Origin: Krasilnikovozyma curviuscula
Lineage: Eukaryota; Basidiomycota; Tremellomycetes; Cystofilobasidiales; Mrakiaceae
Reading direction: 5' to 3'
Length of the DNA: 64,000 nucleotides
NCBI GenBank assembly: GCA_014825775.1
Contig: MVAQ01000008.1
Location: 1 to 64,000, forward strand
The number at the start of each line of letters is the position of its first letter. Positions within the stretch are counted from its first letter, which is position 1. The translations under genes and the position numbers were made by a program. The notes beneath the pieces were generated by a model. That model made no database searches, was not told the origin of the DNA, and saw nothing but the letters and a program-made list of their open reading frames with translations. Shown here one piece after another: positions 21,781-34,286 of this stretch.

Positions 21781-22538
21781 CTAGTATTGCCTAGCTGTCG
21801 AAGGGAGTATAAAGCAGTCCTCAAGAGGTGTTCCATCTGGGTCTGCACGTTTCATCTCTTCAGCGCCCAGCATAACAACGACACTGCGAGCCCATTCCGT
21901 GGTAGAAGGATTCTTCCAAGCGTGCAAAGTTCCCCTTTGGAGGACAACCTGGGAAATGGAAGGAAGGAAATCATGTAGTTTCAGTAAGTCAACTTGGAAA
22001 CCCCACTGTGTCAATGACACTCACGTCGCCTGGTCTGATTGGAGTCTCAGACACCACAGGAGGGCCCTCAGGATGGACCTGAGGGTCGTACGCTTCACTG
22101 GGCGTGATGAGGACACCTTGGCCAGAGAGCCAGACCAAGATATCGGTCGTGGCCGTGCGGTGCTATGATCAATGGTGTACATTTCATTTAGGGGTTCAGT
22201 CAGTGATTATAAGCAAAGAATCGACTTGTATTGCTGCTCACCATTGGCACGACAGCTCCTGGTGCGAGGTCGTTGAACCTCACGTTTGCCCCAGTGGGGA
22301 TCACCAACCCCCCACCTTGAATCACCTTCACTCCGGCATCCTCACTCAACAGATTGTCCTTCGTAGGTACACACTCCGTCGTCCATATCGAGCACCTTCC
22401 GGCTTGCCCATCCAGTTCAGGTATCTTGGGCAGCAATGTGTCTTGAATCGTTACGGCGGGTTCTCCGTTCGCTGGAATTGTGTTGTCTGCGTGGCCAGTG
22501 ACAATACGACGAGGTTGAGGTAGTGGGTTCGAAGACAT
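21781..22538 (-). CDS. Small cupin-domain protein
   Basis: Three exons join in phase: 22242-22538, 22025-22162 and 21781-21948, for 200 residues. The single beta-barrel shows HRTATTDILVWLSGQGVLIT followed by IRPGDVVLQRGTLHAWKN, which is cupin motif 2 (PGD...G..H.W.N). Motif 1 has one candidate His but lacks the usual HxH, so metal binding is uncertain. Fungal relatives of this size are generally annotated only as cupin 2 conserved-barrel proteins. There is no signal peptide or membrane segment, so it is probably cytosolic. It lies 163 bp from the VPS23 start in the same orientation, but nothing links their functions. Confidence 0.82.
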
Positions 22539-23252
22539 TGCAGGAAGACGACTTGGTTAGAGGTCTTCTGAGAACTCCAAGCTATTCTTTCCCCTCTTTC
22601 GATTCTGTAAATAGATAGGGAAGCACGCCGCTTCCGAGATCCGACAAGTGCTAAGATATCATTGCGCTTTTCACGAGGCTCACAGCTAGCAATACACTGA
22701 TGTTTGCGGCAGCATATCCAAGTCTCTCAAGTTTCAGATAACATGAATCAACACTCGACATGGCCTCTTCAAGTCACCGTAATGTTGACCAAAGGCTGAT
22801 ATCATTCTCCTGGCACACCACACGCCTTGACCTGTCGCGTTTGAACTTCACCGTGCTCGCGACATGTTGGATTTAGATGAGTGAAATCGACCTGATGAAT
22901 GTCGTTGGAAGAGCAACGGCAAAGAAGTTCATGGCTTTCAATCTGGGTGGAAGCTGCTGCACTCATAGTCAGCTACACCCTTGAGTCGGGGCGGTTTTCA
23001 ACGCCAACATCTCACAGGACTAAGACAAAACACTCTAAATGGTGTTCTTCTGCTATTCAAATCAAAATTCTACTTGAAGTGTTGTTGTTGGAGCCTTTAC
23101 ACTTCTCATCTCCAGTCCAGCTGAGTCGTAGGAAAGTGCATCAATCGTCACATAAGAATACAATCAGAGCTAAAAGATACATAAGAAGTGTCCGATCAAG
23201 TCACAAACGGGACAAGGACCACCAGATCCATATAAATGTGTAATCCACTTGT
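22539..23252. other. Intergenic region
   Basis: The upstream region of the cupin gene and the 3' flank of the tail-anchored protein gene. Open frames here are short and lack domain features or consistent splice sites. I see nothing else. Confidence 0.5.
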
Positions 23253-24128
23253 TCAGGCGCCAGTAATCCACACGATAAACGCGATCAAGCAAACTAAAGC
23301 TGCGAATGAGCCAAAGAAGCCCAGGAGAACCAAGACGATGATTCGAAGAGCATTCAAAATTCCTGAGGAGAAGATATTGGATCAACGAACTTTCCAAAAA
23401 AAAAAAACCTACTATAAGGAAAGTACGACAAAGAAATGACTTACTTCTTCTTTCGTCACCAGGGGCATCTTTGACGCTGACCAGCATGCTCTCAGGTGGA
23501 TTTGATCCAATATAGGACCAGCTCAATGGCGTCATCCTAGCCCAGTTTTCGCCCTGGATAAAGGATCCCACTACTCCAACCTGGCCACTTGCTGGATTCG
23601 AAGCTGGTCCGCTTGATGAGATAAAGAATTCTAGTCTGCTATCGTCGTAATCTTCCAAGACGTCGAAGTTCTGTCGAGACATATCGAGCGCTTCCTGTAG
23701 ACGCACAAGCATTTAATTCCGTGGAAGTGGATATTGCAAGTCAAATCCGTAAGAAAGGGCCAAGGTGACGAAGAAAGTAGGGACCGATATACCTCGCGCG
23801 ACGATGGCATGACACCGACAATTCGTTCTCGTTTACCTTTAACGGGATAGACAGGCTCAAAGACCTATTGACATAGAAACGGAGTAAAAGTTAGTTTCAA
23901 TTTTCATTAATCTATTCGTTTGAAGGAAGGACAATTCTCTCTCCAAAATATAGCAGCTTTCACGCAAGTCCCTTCAAAATGTACATGAGCGAATGTGCTT
24001 ACCCAAGTCATCATTCTGGTACCAGTAGCTAGAAGGCCATAGGGACGAGGTGGGTAGCTATGGTCTTGGTTTCCAATGAAGCCTGCCTCTGGATCCTCCT
24101 GGGCGATTTTCTGGTAGGTCGGCAGCAT
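23253..24128 (-). CDS. Predicted tail-anchored membrane protein, function unknown
   Basis: Four exons join in phase: 24003-24128, 23793-23864, 23445-23694 and 23253-23362, for 185 residues. The protein starts MLPTYQKIAQEDPEAGF and has a soluble part with VFEPVYPVKGKRERIVGV and EALDMSRQNFDVLEDYDDSR. It ends in a single hydrophobic helix (RIIVLVLLG through LIAFIVWITGA), with almost nothing after it. That topology fits C-terminal insertion in ER, Golgi or mitochondrial outer membrane. I do not recognise the family. SNARE-like length and topology are present, but I see no heptad SNARE motif with a central Gln or Arg layer. Confidence 0.72.
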
Positions 24129-24381
24129 CCTTCCTCCTGATTGAAGTAACGAGGGTAGAATAAGCTGAAATGCTATTGGAGCAACTGTATTTAATCCAGC
24201 TTTTGCCTTTCAACAAGGCGGTATAAGTTGATGGAGGGTGAAATCTGGTTCGAGCACAGGTTCACTAGAAATACGTCGCTCCCCTCAAATCGATTGTCGC
24301 CACCCATTGGGCTGAGAATATCGATGAAACGAAGGGCACACTGAAGTGATTACTGACTGCCATAAATATCAGGCGCTAGGA

Positions 24382-24786
24382 ATGGCTCGTCGATACTTCA
24401 GAGATATCCACCTATATGCAGACGAACAAATCGACTTCCAGGTGTCTTCAGGACCCACGCCGACAACAACAACGAAGGGTGGGACTCAATCGTCGAGCCT
24501 GAAGGGTAGGAGAAGTCGCTGATTGGGGTGGAACTACCTCACAAGTTCTTGTTCATGATCAGAATGAACCTGGAGATCCCAAAAGGCGTGAGTTCCAACG
24601 AGAGCACAAGCGAAGATCGGTTGTATCTCTATGTGACCGATGTTTAATTCTTGTCCTCTCGCAGGGTGGTGGTACTATCTGGGGATGCTCATTGCTACCT
24701 TCCTTGCTCTCTATTCTGGAACAGCCGCTATCTCCAACCTGCTCTGGCTATTTATCGTGCTGTGTTTCGAGATCGCTGGCTCATGA
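24382..24786 (+). CDS. Small two-helix membrane protein
   Basis: Three short exons join in phase: 24382-24505, 24546-24587 and 24665-24786, giving 95 residues. Donors are GTAGGA and GTGAGT; acceptors are ACAAG and CGCAG. The N-terminal half is polar (MARRYFRDIHLYADEQIDF, a Thr/Ser-rich stretch, then VHDQNEPGDPKRR). The C-terminal half has two closely spaced hydrophobic segments, WWYYLGMLIATFLALYSGTA and ISNLLWLFIVLCFEIAGS. The first intron is only 40 nt. I do not recognise a family. Phase agreement across three exons and the membrane-like composition support a gene, but an RNA-seq read across the introns is needed for certainty. Confidence 0.55.
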
Positions 24787-25026
24787 AACCATCGCCATTG
24801 CCCTTTCACCTGCGCTGTATCATGTTACTACTATCCATCATTACGTTGTACTACAATTACACCTTTCTCCTATTTAACTCAGAGTATTGCTGTTATCCTG
24901 GATTTCTTCGAAGCGCGACCGAGCAAGCTTGACCGGCAAGATTCTCAGGCGGCGCTTGAACTTGCTGAGCTGGCAGGACCTCTCCATCCACATCAACCTT
25001 AATTCCAACAATACATCTCTCGAGCG

Positions 25027-26578
25027 ATGCTGTATAGCAAGCTCTCACTTTTCCCTGTTGTTCTCTGCTTCTTACCTTCGTTGGTCTCTGCTGGATTCTA
25101 CGAAGCTCCTGTCAAAAATGTCAACGCCAAAGAATTGAAGAAAGTCCTGGCGTCAAATGTGATTAATACACTTCCCATGGCCAATTTCATTGTAACCTGT
25201 CAGATCTGATCTTCTAACCTATCGTTTCCATCGTTTGATCTCCCCAGACTGTTGCCATGGTCGCTTTCGTCGCTCCTTGGTGAGCAATATCCATTTCCTA
25301 GAATTCTGTCGCGTTCGCTCGCTGACCTGAATTCTTTCTCTTTCCAGGTGTGGACACTGTAAGACTCTTGCGCCTGAATTCAAAAAGGCAGCTTCATCTC
25401 TTGACCCACTGATCCCATTCTATGCTGTCGACTGTGACGATGGTGAGTCGAACGAAACTTCCCTGCCCTGATGACCAAGCACTGGAGTTGACTTCTTCTA
25501 CCGTGCATCTTCCCGTTCCTGACGTAAATAGATCAGAACAAGCCTCTCTGTGGTTCTTACGGCGTCCAAGGGTTCCCGACCGTCAAAGCATTCCCACGAG
25601 GAGCAGCTTCGCCACCCAGGGACTACCAAGGCGAACGTAAATCAGGTGCTATTGTCCAGTACGCTGCTGGATTGGTCCCAGAGAGTGGTGTCACGAAGTT
25701 GAAGAGCCCTGCAAAAGGTGGTGTTAGTAAGGAGGATGGAATGACAGAGGTCATAACTTTCTTGACTAAGGTGAGTAGCGCTCAACAAACGAAACTGTTG
25801 GCTCCGTTGTTGTCGAAAATAGTCTGGTTACTCTCTCAGAATTTGTAATTCATACCAACATTTCCTTCTCCTGCTGTGACTGCTCCTACAGAATCCATCG
25901 AATCCTCATGTTCTCCTCCTTCACCCAAAATCATCATCAATTCCGCTTCTCTGGAAGACCCTTGCAGCTCGATTCACATCAATCACATTTGGTTTCCTTC
26001 GTGATGCCGACAACGCGGTACGCCCCGCTCTCGGATTCGAAGGTGACGCCGAAAAGGCTCGAATCGGTATTTGGAGAAACGATGCTGCCGCCTTAGACCC
26101 AGAAGAAGCAGCCAAAATGGAACAATACGATGGACAGATGAAGTTTGAACCTTTGCTCAAGTTCTTGAGCGAGATTACTGGAGTTTCTCCGTCATCATCT
26201 GAATCAGCGTCAACACCAAAAGCAGTCCCATCAGGTCCACCCGCACCAAACGCGTCTCAGCTGAAGAAGTCCGAAGAACGAGCCAAACAGGAACTTCTGT
26301 GGGCTGAGGAAGAGAAGCGTGAGAATGAACGAAGAGCCAAGAGAGAGGCCAAGAGGAAGGCAAGAGAGGCTGAGGAGGAACGCGAAGCTGCAGAGCTGGC
26401 GGCTGAGGAGGCTGCTGCCAAACTTGAAGAAATCAAGGAAGAAGAGGTTTCTGGTGCAACGATGACTGAGGAGCCCGCTCCAGAAGCAGTGGCCGAGGTT
26501 CCAGTTGTTGAGGAGAAGCAGGAACAGGCGGAGGCTGCTCCAACCCAGGAAGAGGAGAGAAAGAGAGATGAACTGTAA
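25027..26578 (+). CDS. ER protein disulfide isomerase (P5/Mpd1-like) ending KRDEL
   Basis: Five exons join in phase: 25027-25158, 25248-25279, 25348-25442, 25532-25770 and 25892-26578, for 394 residues. It has a signal peptide (MLYSKLSLFPVVLCFLPSLV) and one thioredoxin domain with active site APWCGHCKTLAPEFKKAA. The SYGVQGFPTVKAF segment contains the cis-proline. A second, non-catalytic thioredoxin-like region follows (NPSNPHVLLLH, ARIGIWRNDAAAL). From about residue 270 the chain is a highly charged Glu/Lys/Arg/Ala coiled coil (ERRAKREAKRKAREAEEERE) and ends KRDEL, an ER-retrieval signal of the H/KDEL class. It oxidises and isomerises disulfides of secreted proteins. The intron after APW splits the active-site codons. 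Confidence 0.88.
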
Positions 26579-26677
26579 AAAAAAAAGTCTTACTAGGTTT
26601 AATGCAGTGTTGTTCCTCTTGCTAAGACCAGCCTTATTACGAAAGACCACACAGCACAGCTGCTGTTCGCGCTTTAG

Positions 26678-27480
26678 TCACAACCAAAAGTTCGACTGCA
26701 CCTTCACCATCAGCAACATCGGCCGATCCATTTTTCCATTAACTAGGAATTTCCATCCTTCATCCGACATTCGAATCCACTCTTCCTCTTTGAGGTTGAA
26801 AGAGGTTGCGCCGGAATCCGCAGTAGGTGGTTCCTTCCACTCAGAAATCGAAGCGATCGTCTGGGTACTTCAACAGCCGTTTAAAGAGACGTCTCGCCAT
26901 TTGCAGAGCCTCCTGCAGGGATTTGAAGCAAACTCATCCCTAGAGAGAACCAAATATGACCAGTCCAATAGTCTAACCCCTCTGTTGGCTGGCATCGCCC
27001 CGACTACCCCTCCCTTTTTCATGATCCAATTGATCATGGCTCCCAATGGCTTCTCAAGAACTTCTTTGGAAACTGTTACAGACGACGTGAAGCTAGGAGA
27101 ATAAAATTTCTTCTTGTCTTTGGGGTAAGAGAGATTGGGCATTGTTTTCACCATTTTCTGGATTGATCTACGCAATTACAGTCTTCAGAAAAGGTGTATG
27201 GTGACGCTGGGTGAGAAGTCTTCTCGATCATTGGACGCTTACCGTTGTTGATGAAGTGTTGCTTGGTCTGTAGATGAATTATTACCGAGTATCTTGTAGA
27301 GCGCGAGTTAAGTACGTTGCTGAAGATGGAGGGCTGTGTTGCTGCGATCATCAAACACAGTATAACTCCAACCAGCAGCGATATAGCTTTTCCAGAGCGA
27401 AAACTAAAGGTCGGAGTTCGGTCTTGAATGGCCAGAGATATTACTGGCACATTGAGGCTGAAGCCCGTCACGTCTCACAG
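26678..27480 (-). CDS. Uncertain small membrane protein
   Basis: The parts are clear but the joins are not. A C-terminal exon (26678-26860, ISEWKEPPTADSGATSFNL to VQSNFWL) follows an exon ending MPANRG at 26978, through a plausible 117-nt intron in phase. That exon includes VKTMPNLSYPKDKKKFYSP. Upstream, an open segment near 27300-27470 encodes SFRSGKAISLLVGVILCLMI, a single membrane helix. The link between it and the MVKTMPN exon needs an intron ending near 27164. Translation could instead begin at the methionine at 27157. No family recognised. It is convergent with the disulfide isomerase gene. Confidence 0.4.
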
Positions 27481-28128
27481 AATGGACATATCCGCGTTTT
27501 AAGAGATCTGACAAGACTGCCGACAACAGATGACTGAACGTGCCTGACATCGAGTACACAGGATCATTGGAAAAACCATATCACTTCGCAATCTATTCAT
27601 AAAAGATGCCAGGGCAGACCGTCATAATGAATGGAAGTCTTGCTTGAATGAAATTCTCTTCGGCTGCAAGCAGATTTTGGACAGCTTGGACACCTACAAG
27701 CTCTGGTAAAAGAGATAAAAACTCATCACTTGACATACTTGACACGGTGCTATCTTCAGTGGGAAAGGGAGCACTCTAAGAACCCAACTGACGGACCATC
27801 CGGTCCACCGTCGCCACTTACAATAAACATCAAATTCTCTCTTGTTTATTTTCCTTGCCTCCCCCCCATGCTTTCAGTTTCTAATAAACTGAATACTACT
27901 GTGAGTCGTCGTGAGAGACGTCTTCTACCTTCACAGGTGTTGTCTGATTTGAGACTATTTCAGCTTTGAAGTCATGGAAAGCGGGCCGTCCTTCCAACCA
28001 TCACTTCCTTTTGTCCGCAAAGAAGCCGGTTAATGAAGGCGTGACCAACTAAATAAAAAGAGGAAAGCTGGGCAAGGGAGCCCCGTGTTCTTTCCCTCAC
28101 CGATCAACGAACCCCCACAAATCCAAAG
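27481..28128. other. Intergenic region
   Basis: The upstream sequence of the DAL5-type transporter and, on the other strand, of the uncertain membrane protein. Open frames are short and without domain features. I see nothing else. Confidence 0.5.
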
Positions 28129-30712
28129 ATGTCAGCCAAAGGGTCGTTCGAAAAGGCGGAAGCTCTTCACCTCGAAGACTTGGGAGTAGAAGCTCCCGCT
28201 TCTGGAAGTGCTAGAGCGATCCAACAACAACACGCTGATCTTTACGCTGAAGCTTTGGAGAAGTACGGTACTGAAGGATCTATTGACCCAGAAAAGGAGA
28301 GGAAACTCAAGAGGCTAGTATCACAACCCTGTTGTTCGACTCCACCTTATCTCTCAGAATCTCTAAACAAGTTTCTATTTGTACACTAGAAAGATTGATT
28401 TGAGACTCATTCCGCTGCTGGGAATCTGCTACTTCTTCTACGTGAGTCGACCATTTTCTAGCGACGCGTCTTTCCCCACTCGCGTGTGTGTTGTCGCTGA
28501 CAAATTTCTTCTCATTGTCTCACAGTATGTCGACAAGGTGAGGAAGACTCTATCTATTTCCAGATAAAGAGGCAAGACTGACGTATAGGTGAACAGACTA
28601 CCCTATCTTATGCTGCTATCTTCGGTATAAAGAAGGATCTCAAGCTAGTGGGCGCTGATTATTCTTGGCTCTCCAGGTAAATTTACCTTCTTCATCTCCG
28701 TCTGCAGCACAAGCTCTTCTTTTTCGACAATCTAGCCTACTAAGGAAGTAGAAGATCTAGCTATGTATAGCACGGAGCGGGTGTTGCAGAGAGAACGGGC
28801 AGCTTCAATACTTGTTTGCCAGACGGTCGTTATCTTGAATTCTGACATGGCTCCTCATTTCTGCAGTATCTTCTACTTCGGATGGCTGGCATTTGCTTTG
28901 CCCTCAAATCTTTTGATGCAGAAGTCTCCACCAGCCTACTACCTTGCCGGAAATATAATGCTTTGGGGAATTTTCTTGATGGCGCAAGCTGCTGCTCAAA
29001 ACTTCGCTGCAGTAGCGGCTTTGAGAGTGATTTCCGGCGCTGCAGAGGCAATAGCTGACCCTGCCTTCATGTTGTAAGCCTAAAACTACTTCTAGTCAAA
29101 TGAAGGAGCGTGTGAAAGACAGGAGAGAAAATGGGGGAATTGGGTGAATGAGTGTTATTAAGTGACCACTCACACCCGCTTTTTGACCCCAGGATGACAA
29201 CCATGTATTATACTAGAGAAGAGCAACCATCTAGAATTGCTGCATGGTACTGCTTTAATGGGTTTGGCGTCGCTGGAGGAGGGTAAGTCCCCTTGACAAG
29301 TCTTTGTTTTGATATTGACTTTGACATGCGTTCTGTTGTTCTGTTCAGCCTTATCGGGTATGGAATCGGTCAAATCAAAGGAAGTTTGCAATCATGGAGA
29401 TACGAATTTCTGATTGTCGGTGCTGTCTGTACCTTCTGGGGAATTGTTCTTCTGCTCTTCCTCCCCAATTCGCCTGCAACCAACCGATGGCTCACCCACG
29501 ACGAAAAACTTATGGTCATCGCTAGACTTAGGAGAAATCAGACTGGTGTAGAGAACAGAATGATTAAGAAAGACCAAGTGATCGAGTTTTTCACGGATTA
29601 CAAGAGCTTCATGTTCTTCTTCCTTGGGTAGCTGCAGATACTCCTTTGCGCATTCGGGATCTTTACTGATTGTGTTTGCCTGCTTGTATAGATTTGTGGC
29701 TAACATTCCAAATGGTGGCATTTCTAATGTAAGTACCACATCAGTCAGATGATTTGACTCTTGCTTAGTGCCATAGTTTCGGTCCCGGTGCTACAGAATC
29801 TTTTCATCCCCCGCAAGGTTGGGAAGCGCAGCTGACCTAAGACTCTTCTGATGTCCTTTAGTTTAGTACTTTGGTAATTCAAGGGCTAGGTTTTGACACT
29901 TTGCATACTTCGTTGCTCGGCATTCCCCAAGGTCAGCCAATCTCCCAGGACTTCGTGGGGAAGGTGCTAGTCACTGACTACTTCCTCTTCGTTTATATAG
30001 GAGTGATCGTAGTTCTTTGGATTTTGGGAGGAGCTTGGGTAAATGAGAGACTTCCAAAAAACTCAAGAACAATAGTCTGTATGCTGTAAGTCGCGCATGC
30101 AACTTTAATGAATCGACGTTTGTTCTGACCAAAACTTTCGATGTAGATTTATGCTTCCAACCATTGCCGGATGTCTTGGATTCCTGCTTGCACCTCAGAA
30201 GGCCTATGTCGGTAGATTAATTTGCTAGTAAGTAGACATTTCTACAAACCGCCAAAATACTTGCTAACTGAACTTCTCAACAGCTACTTAACCTCAAGTT
30301 ACCAGGCTAGTTTTGTCATTGCTGTCTCTCTGATCACTTCTAACACTGGCGGACAAACGAAGAAGATGCTCATGTCGGGTGTGATCTGGTTCGGCGCCTG
30401 TGTTGGTAGTAAGTTTACAGGCAATGCTTTTTCTTTTTCTTTTTCTGTCGCATTGACTGATGAGTTGGGGACCCAGACATCGCTGGACCCTTCTTTTGGA
30501 AAAGTTCACAGTCTCCCACTTATCACGAAGGCATCGGTTCTATCCTCGTCTGCAATTGTCTCGAGTTCGCCGTCTTGGCTCTGTTCCGTTTTGTTTTCAT
30601 CATAGAGAACAGGAAGAAGCAGAAGATTCGCGATGCCCAGCCAGTACAGACAGCAGCCCAAGAGAATGAAACTGCATTTGCAGACTTGACTGACAAGCAG
30701 AACATCAAGTGA
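28129..30712 (+). CDS. DAL5/allantoate-type MFS transporter 1
   Basis: A plasma-membrane anion:cation symporter of the major facilitator superfamily. Many exons are visible, with the open segments in order: KIDLRLIPLLGICYFFYYVD (the last residues after an intron), DYSWLSSIFYFGWLAFALPS, YLAGNIMLWGIFLMAQAAAQ, AALRVISGAAEAIADPAFML, WRYEFLIVGAVCTFWGIVLL, and later SFVIAVSLITSNTGGQTKK. The D-K-T-T-L-S-Y-A run after TM1 and a long central loop are typical of the Dal5/Tna1/vitamin H subfamily. Substrates of relatives include allantoate, ureidosuccinate, nicotinate, biotin and dipeptides, so the substrate cannot be read from sequence. The stop after DLTDKQNIK is firm. The first intron donor is ambiguous. 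Confidence 0.85.
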
Positions 30713-31602
30713 GATTTGCTCTCGACCCTCTGTATGAGCTGGTGATGACGGACTGACATTCAATCTTTCTCCTCCTTTGCCAACCTCAACTAGCTTTGTT
30801 TACGTTTACTAAAGGCTTCTTCCGTTGTGTAGCTTGAGTTTATCTTAAACTCGTCCAGGGGCTCAAACTTTCTTGCCAATTCTCGAAGTGTAGTTTTGAA
30901 ACTGTATCGCACATGTGCTCCTTGTAAATCGCAACAAATGTCTTCCTAGGACGAAAGAAATAAGAACTCATGAAAAATCTACCACTCTGCTTGAGGTGAA
31001 AAAAAGCTGCGAATTTCGTTGCTCCTCAATGACACGCCACCATCTACACTTAAGATCTGCACTCAAATCCTTTCCTGCCTCCGGCTCCCACCATTTCTGT
31101 GAAGCTGAAGATCAGTAGACTTGCTCATACGCCATGTTGTCGTCGGTTCTCTGGCAACAGCAGCTCGCTCTGCTGCTCGCTGGACCTGTTGGCTGGAAAG
31201 TTGTTGGGGTTCTCTCTCCAACGGAGCTCGACACACGTGAGTCTTGACAGAAGGGGCAGTGGTGTCTATAGTAAATAGGAAGACTGCCACATCGGTAGCA
31301 ATCTGAGAAGTAGCGATGAAGTCTGACACTTGATAAGTAGGCGCAACGGACCGTCTCTCTGATAGGAGACTGCAACATAATGTATCTCTGGTGGACTTAG
31401 TCTTCTATATTATCGCTTGTTTTTGCACTTGATATACATCGCAAGCTCTGCTTTCATCCCTCGCCGCTGCGCCAGACACAAAATCTCTTCCCAATCGGGT
31501 GCCGAGAGCGTCCTCAGCGAATCGCAGGGCGACGAAACTTCAGCGCTGCCGTCTGTATACTGTACCTGTACCTAACCCGTCAAAAGTCACTCGACAGCAG
31601 CC
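30713..31602. other. Intergenic region
   Basis: The 3' flank of the transporter and the promoter of QCR10. A small plus-strand frame starting at 31135 (MLSSVLWQQQLALLLAG) looks like a short hydrophobic leader, but I could not extend it by splicing, so it is not called. Confidence 0.4.
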
Positions 31603-32431
31603 ATGAGTCCAGCATTTATCCGAGCGTTACCTGGAAGATTCCACCTCCAGACTAATTTCCCAGCTGTGAGAAAGTGAGTAACCCTTTCATTCTACGAGAC
31701 AGTCGACGTGCGATTTTTCGACGCCAAATGGGAAAATCGACTGGTGATTAACCATTTATCTACTTCTTTCTGCAATAGCTTCGAGTACGTGTTGCCAATA
31801 GATGGAATTTGAAGGACCGAAGGAAGTTAGGGGAATACTGATTCTTTTCGCAACAGGTTGCTCAGAAAGTACTCTACCACCTGGGTCTTCTGGGGCGGAG
31901 CTGCTGGAGCCTTCGTCGCCATGTTCGCCTCTGAGATCCCAAGATTCCAAGTGAGTATACTGATTTTGTTGTTGGGAGGGTTTGGTGGGACGCGGGAAGT
32001 CGAAGGAGGAAAAGGAATTGGTCGATTGGAAACGTCAGAGGCAGAGGCAGGAGGACGAATGGTCGTTATTGGAGTGGCAGCGATATTGTTCGAATCGGAG
32101 GGCAGCCAGGCTGGACTGACTGATCACCAGGCACATTTGGGCTATAGCCTGGTGTGGCTTGGTGGTGGAGCAGCATTGGACTCTTGCGGTGGAATCTCAC
32201 CTTCAAATCCTCTCAACTCTTTACTCTTGTATTCCTGAACTAACCATCCCACTCCTCACTCTTTTCTCTCATCTACAGAACGATGTCCACTCGAAGCTTC
32301 CATTCGTATGTTCTTCTCGTCCTTCCCTCTCTGTGCCTCTCGTTACTAACCTCCGGCCTTCGATTCGCGCATTCTCCCAGATCGGTGAACACTTCGTTGA
32401 CCAGACCCCAGAATCCGACAAGCCATTCTAA
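31603..32431 (+). CDS. QCR10: Cytochrome bc1 complex subunit 10
   Basis: A small single-helix accessory subunit of respiratory complex III in the mitochondrial inner membrane. Five exons join in phase: 31603-31673, 31779-31784, 31857-31950, 32279-32305 and 32381-32431, for 82 residues (yeast Qcr10 is 77). WVFWGGAAGAFVAMF forms the helix, followed by SEIPRFQNDVHSKLPFIGEH and the PESDKPF end, which match the family well. The second exon would be only 6 nt (CTTCGA), between a strong TTTCTGCAATAG acceptor and a GTACGT donor. Skipping it also keeps the frame, so it could be optional. The intron before NDVHSKLPF is long for this window (328 nt). Confidence 0.85.
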
Positions 32432-32998
32432 ACCACCATTTAACTTAACGACAATAAAAACGCTGATTTAGGAAGTGGTAGTAGCGGGCTTAAAAGGAGA
32501 TCAGACAGAGATCGTATAGATGGATTTCTTGACTTCTTCAGTTGCTTCAGTTGCCTCTTGCATGGTTGTGAGCAATACTTTTCTTGGGTTTTCTGCGCAA
32601 CATGTGAACCAACTCGTGGCACACGATTGATGGCTACACGACTGATGGCGGTTGGAGCTTGCGACCTTGAAAAGAGGGTTAAAACATGAGGTTCATGAGA
32701 GAAAGCGGTATAAAAAAAAGAAGAAAAGCGCGTGAAATATACTAAAGGAAGAAGAAGTATGAGAGGGAAAGCAAAGAGTAGCCAGGGAGGAAAGTGTTAC
32801 TGGATTTGAGGGGGAGGGAGGGAGTGGGCGAATAGTCTACAAGACTAGCCACAATCGAAGCTTCTGAACCGAAAGTCACATACGACCTCATAGATCTAAC
32901 TCAGCACCATACATAAGCGAACACACAATGACGGTAGGAAATGGATATTGACGTGCAAGGAGAAGTTGGGTTCGTTGTGTGGTGAGTGTGGGAGGTGT
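32432..32998. other. Convergent 3' flanks of QCR10 and YPT1
   Basis: Two genes end towards each other here. The sequence is purine-rich on the plus strand around 32700-32830, with no domain-bearing frames. Confidence 0.5.

Positions 32999-34286
<1,288 letters not shown>

Noticed and set aside
23253..24128. A SNARE protein, from its size and C-terminal anchor
   Set aside because: The region before the helix lacks a heptad SNARE motif and a zero-layer Gln or Arg in register.
24651..24932. A 93-residue plus-strand frame near the small membrane protein gene
   Set aside because: It is the wrong frame of the third exon of the two-helix protein; the other frame gives clean membrane segments and phase-matched introns.
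31135..31250. A possible secreted peptide beginning MLSSVLWQQQ
   Set aside because: Only about 36 codons before a plausible donor, with no second exon that I could identify. Evidence is too thin.
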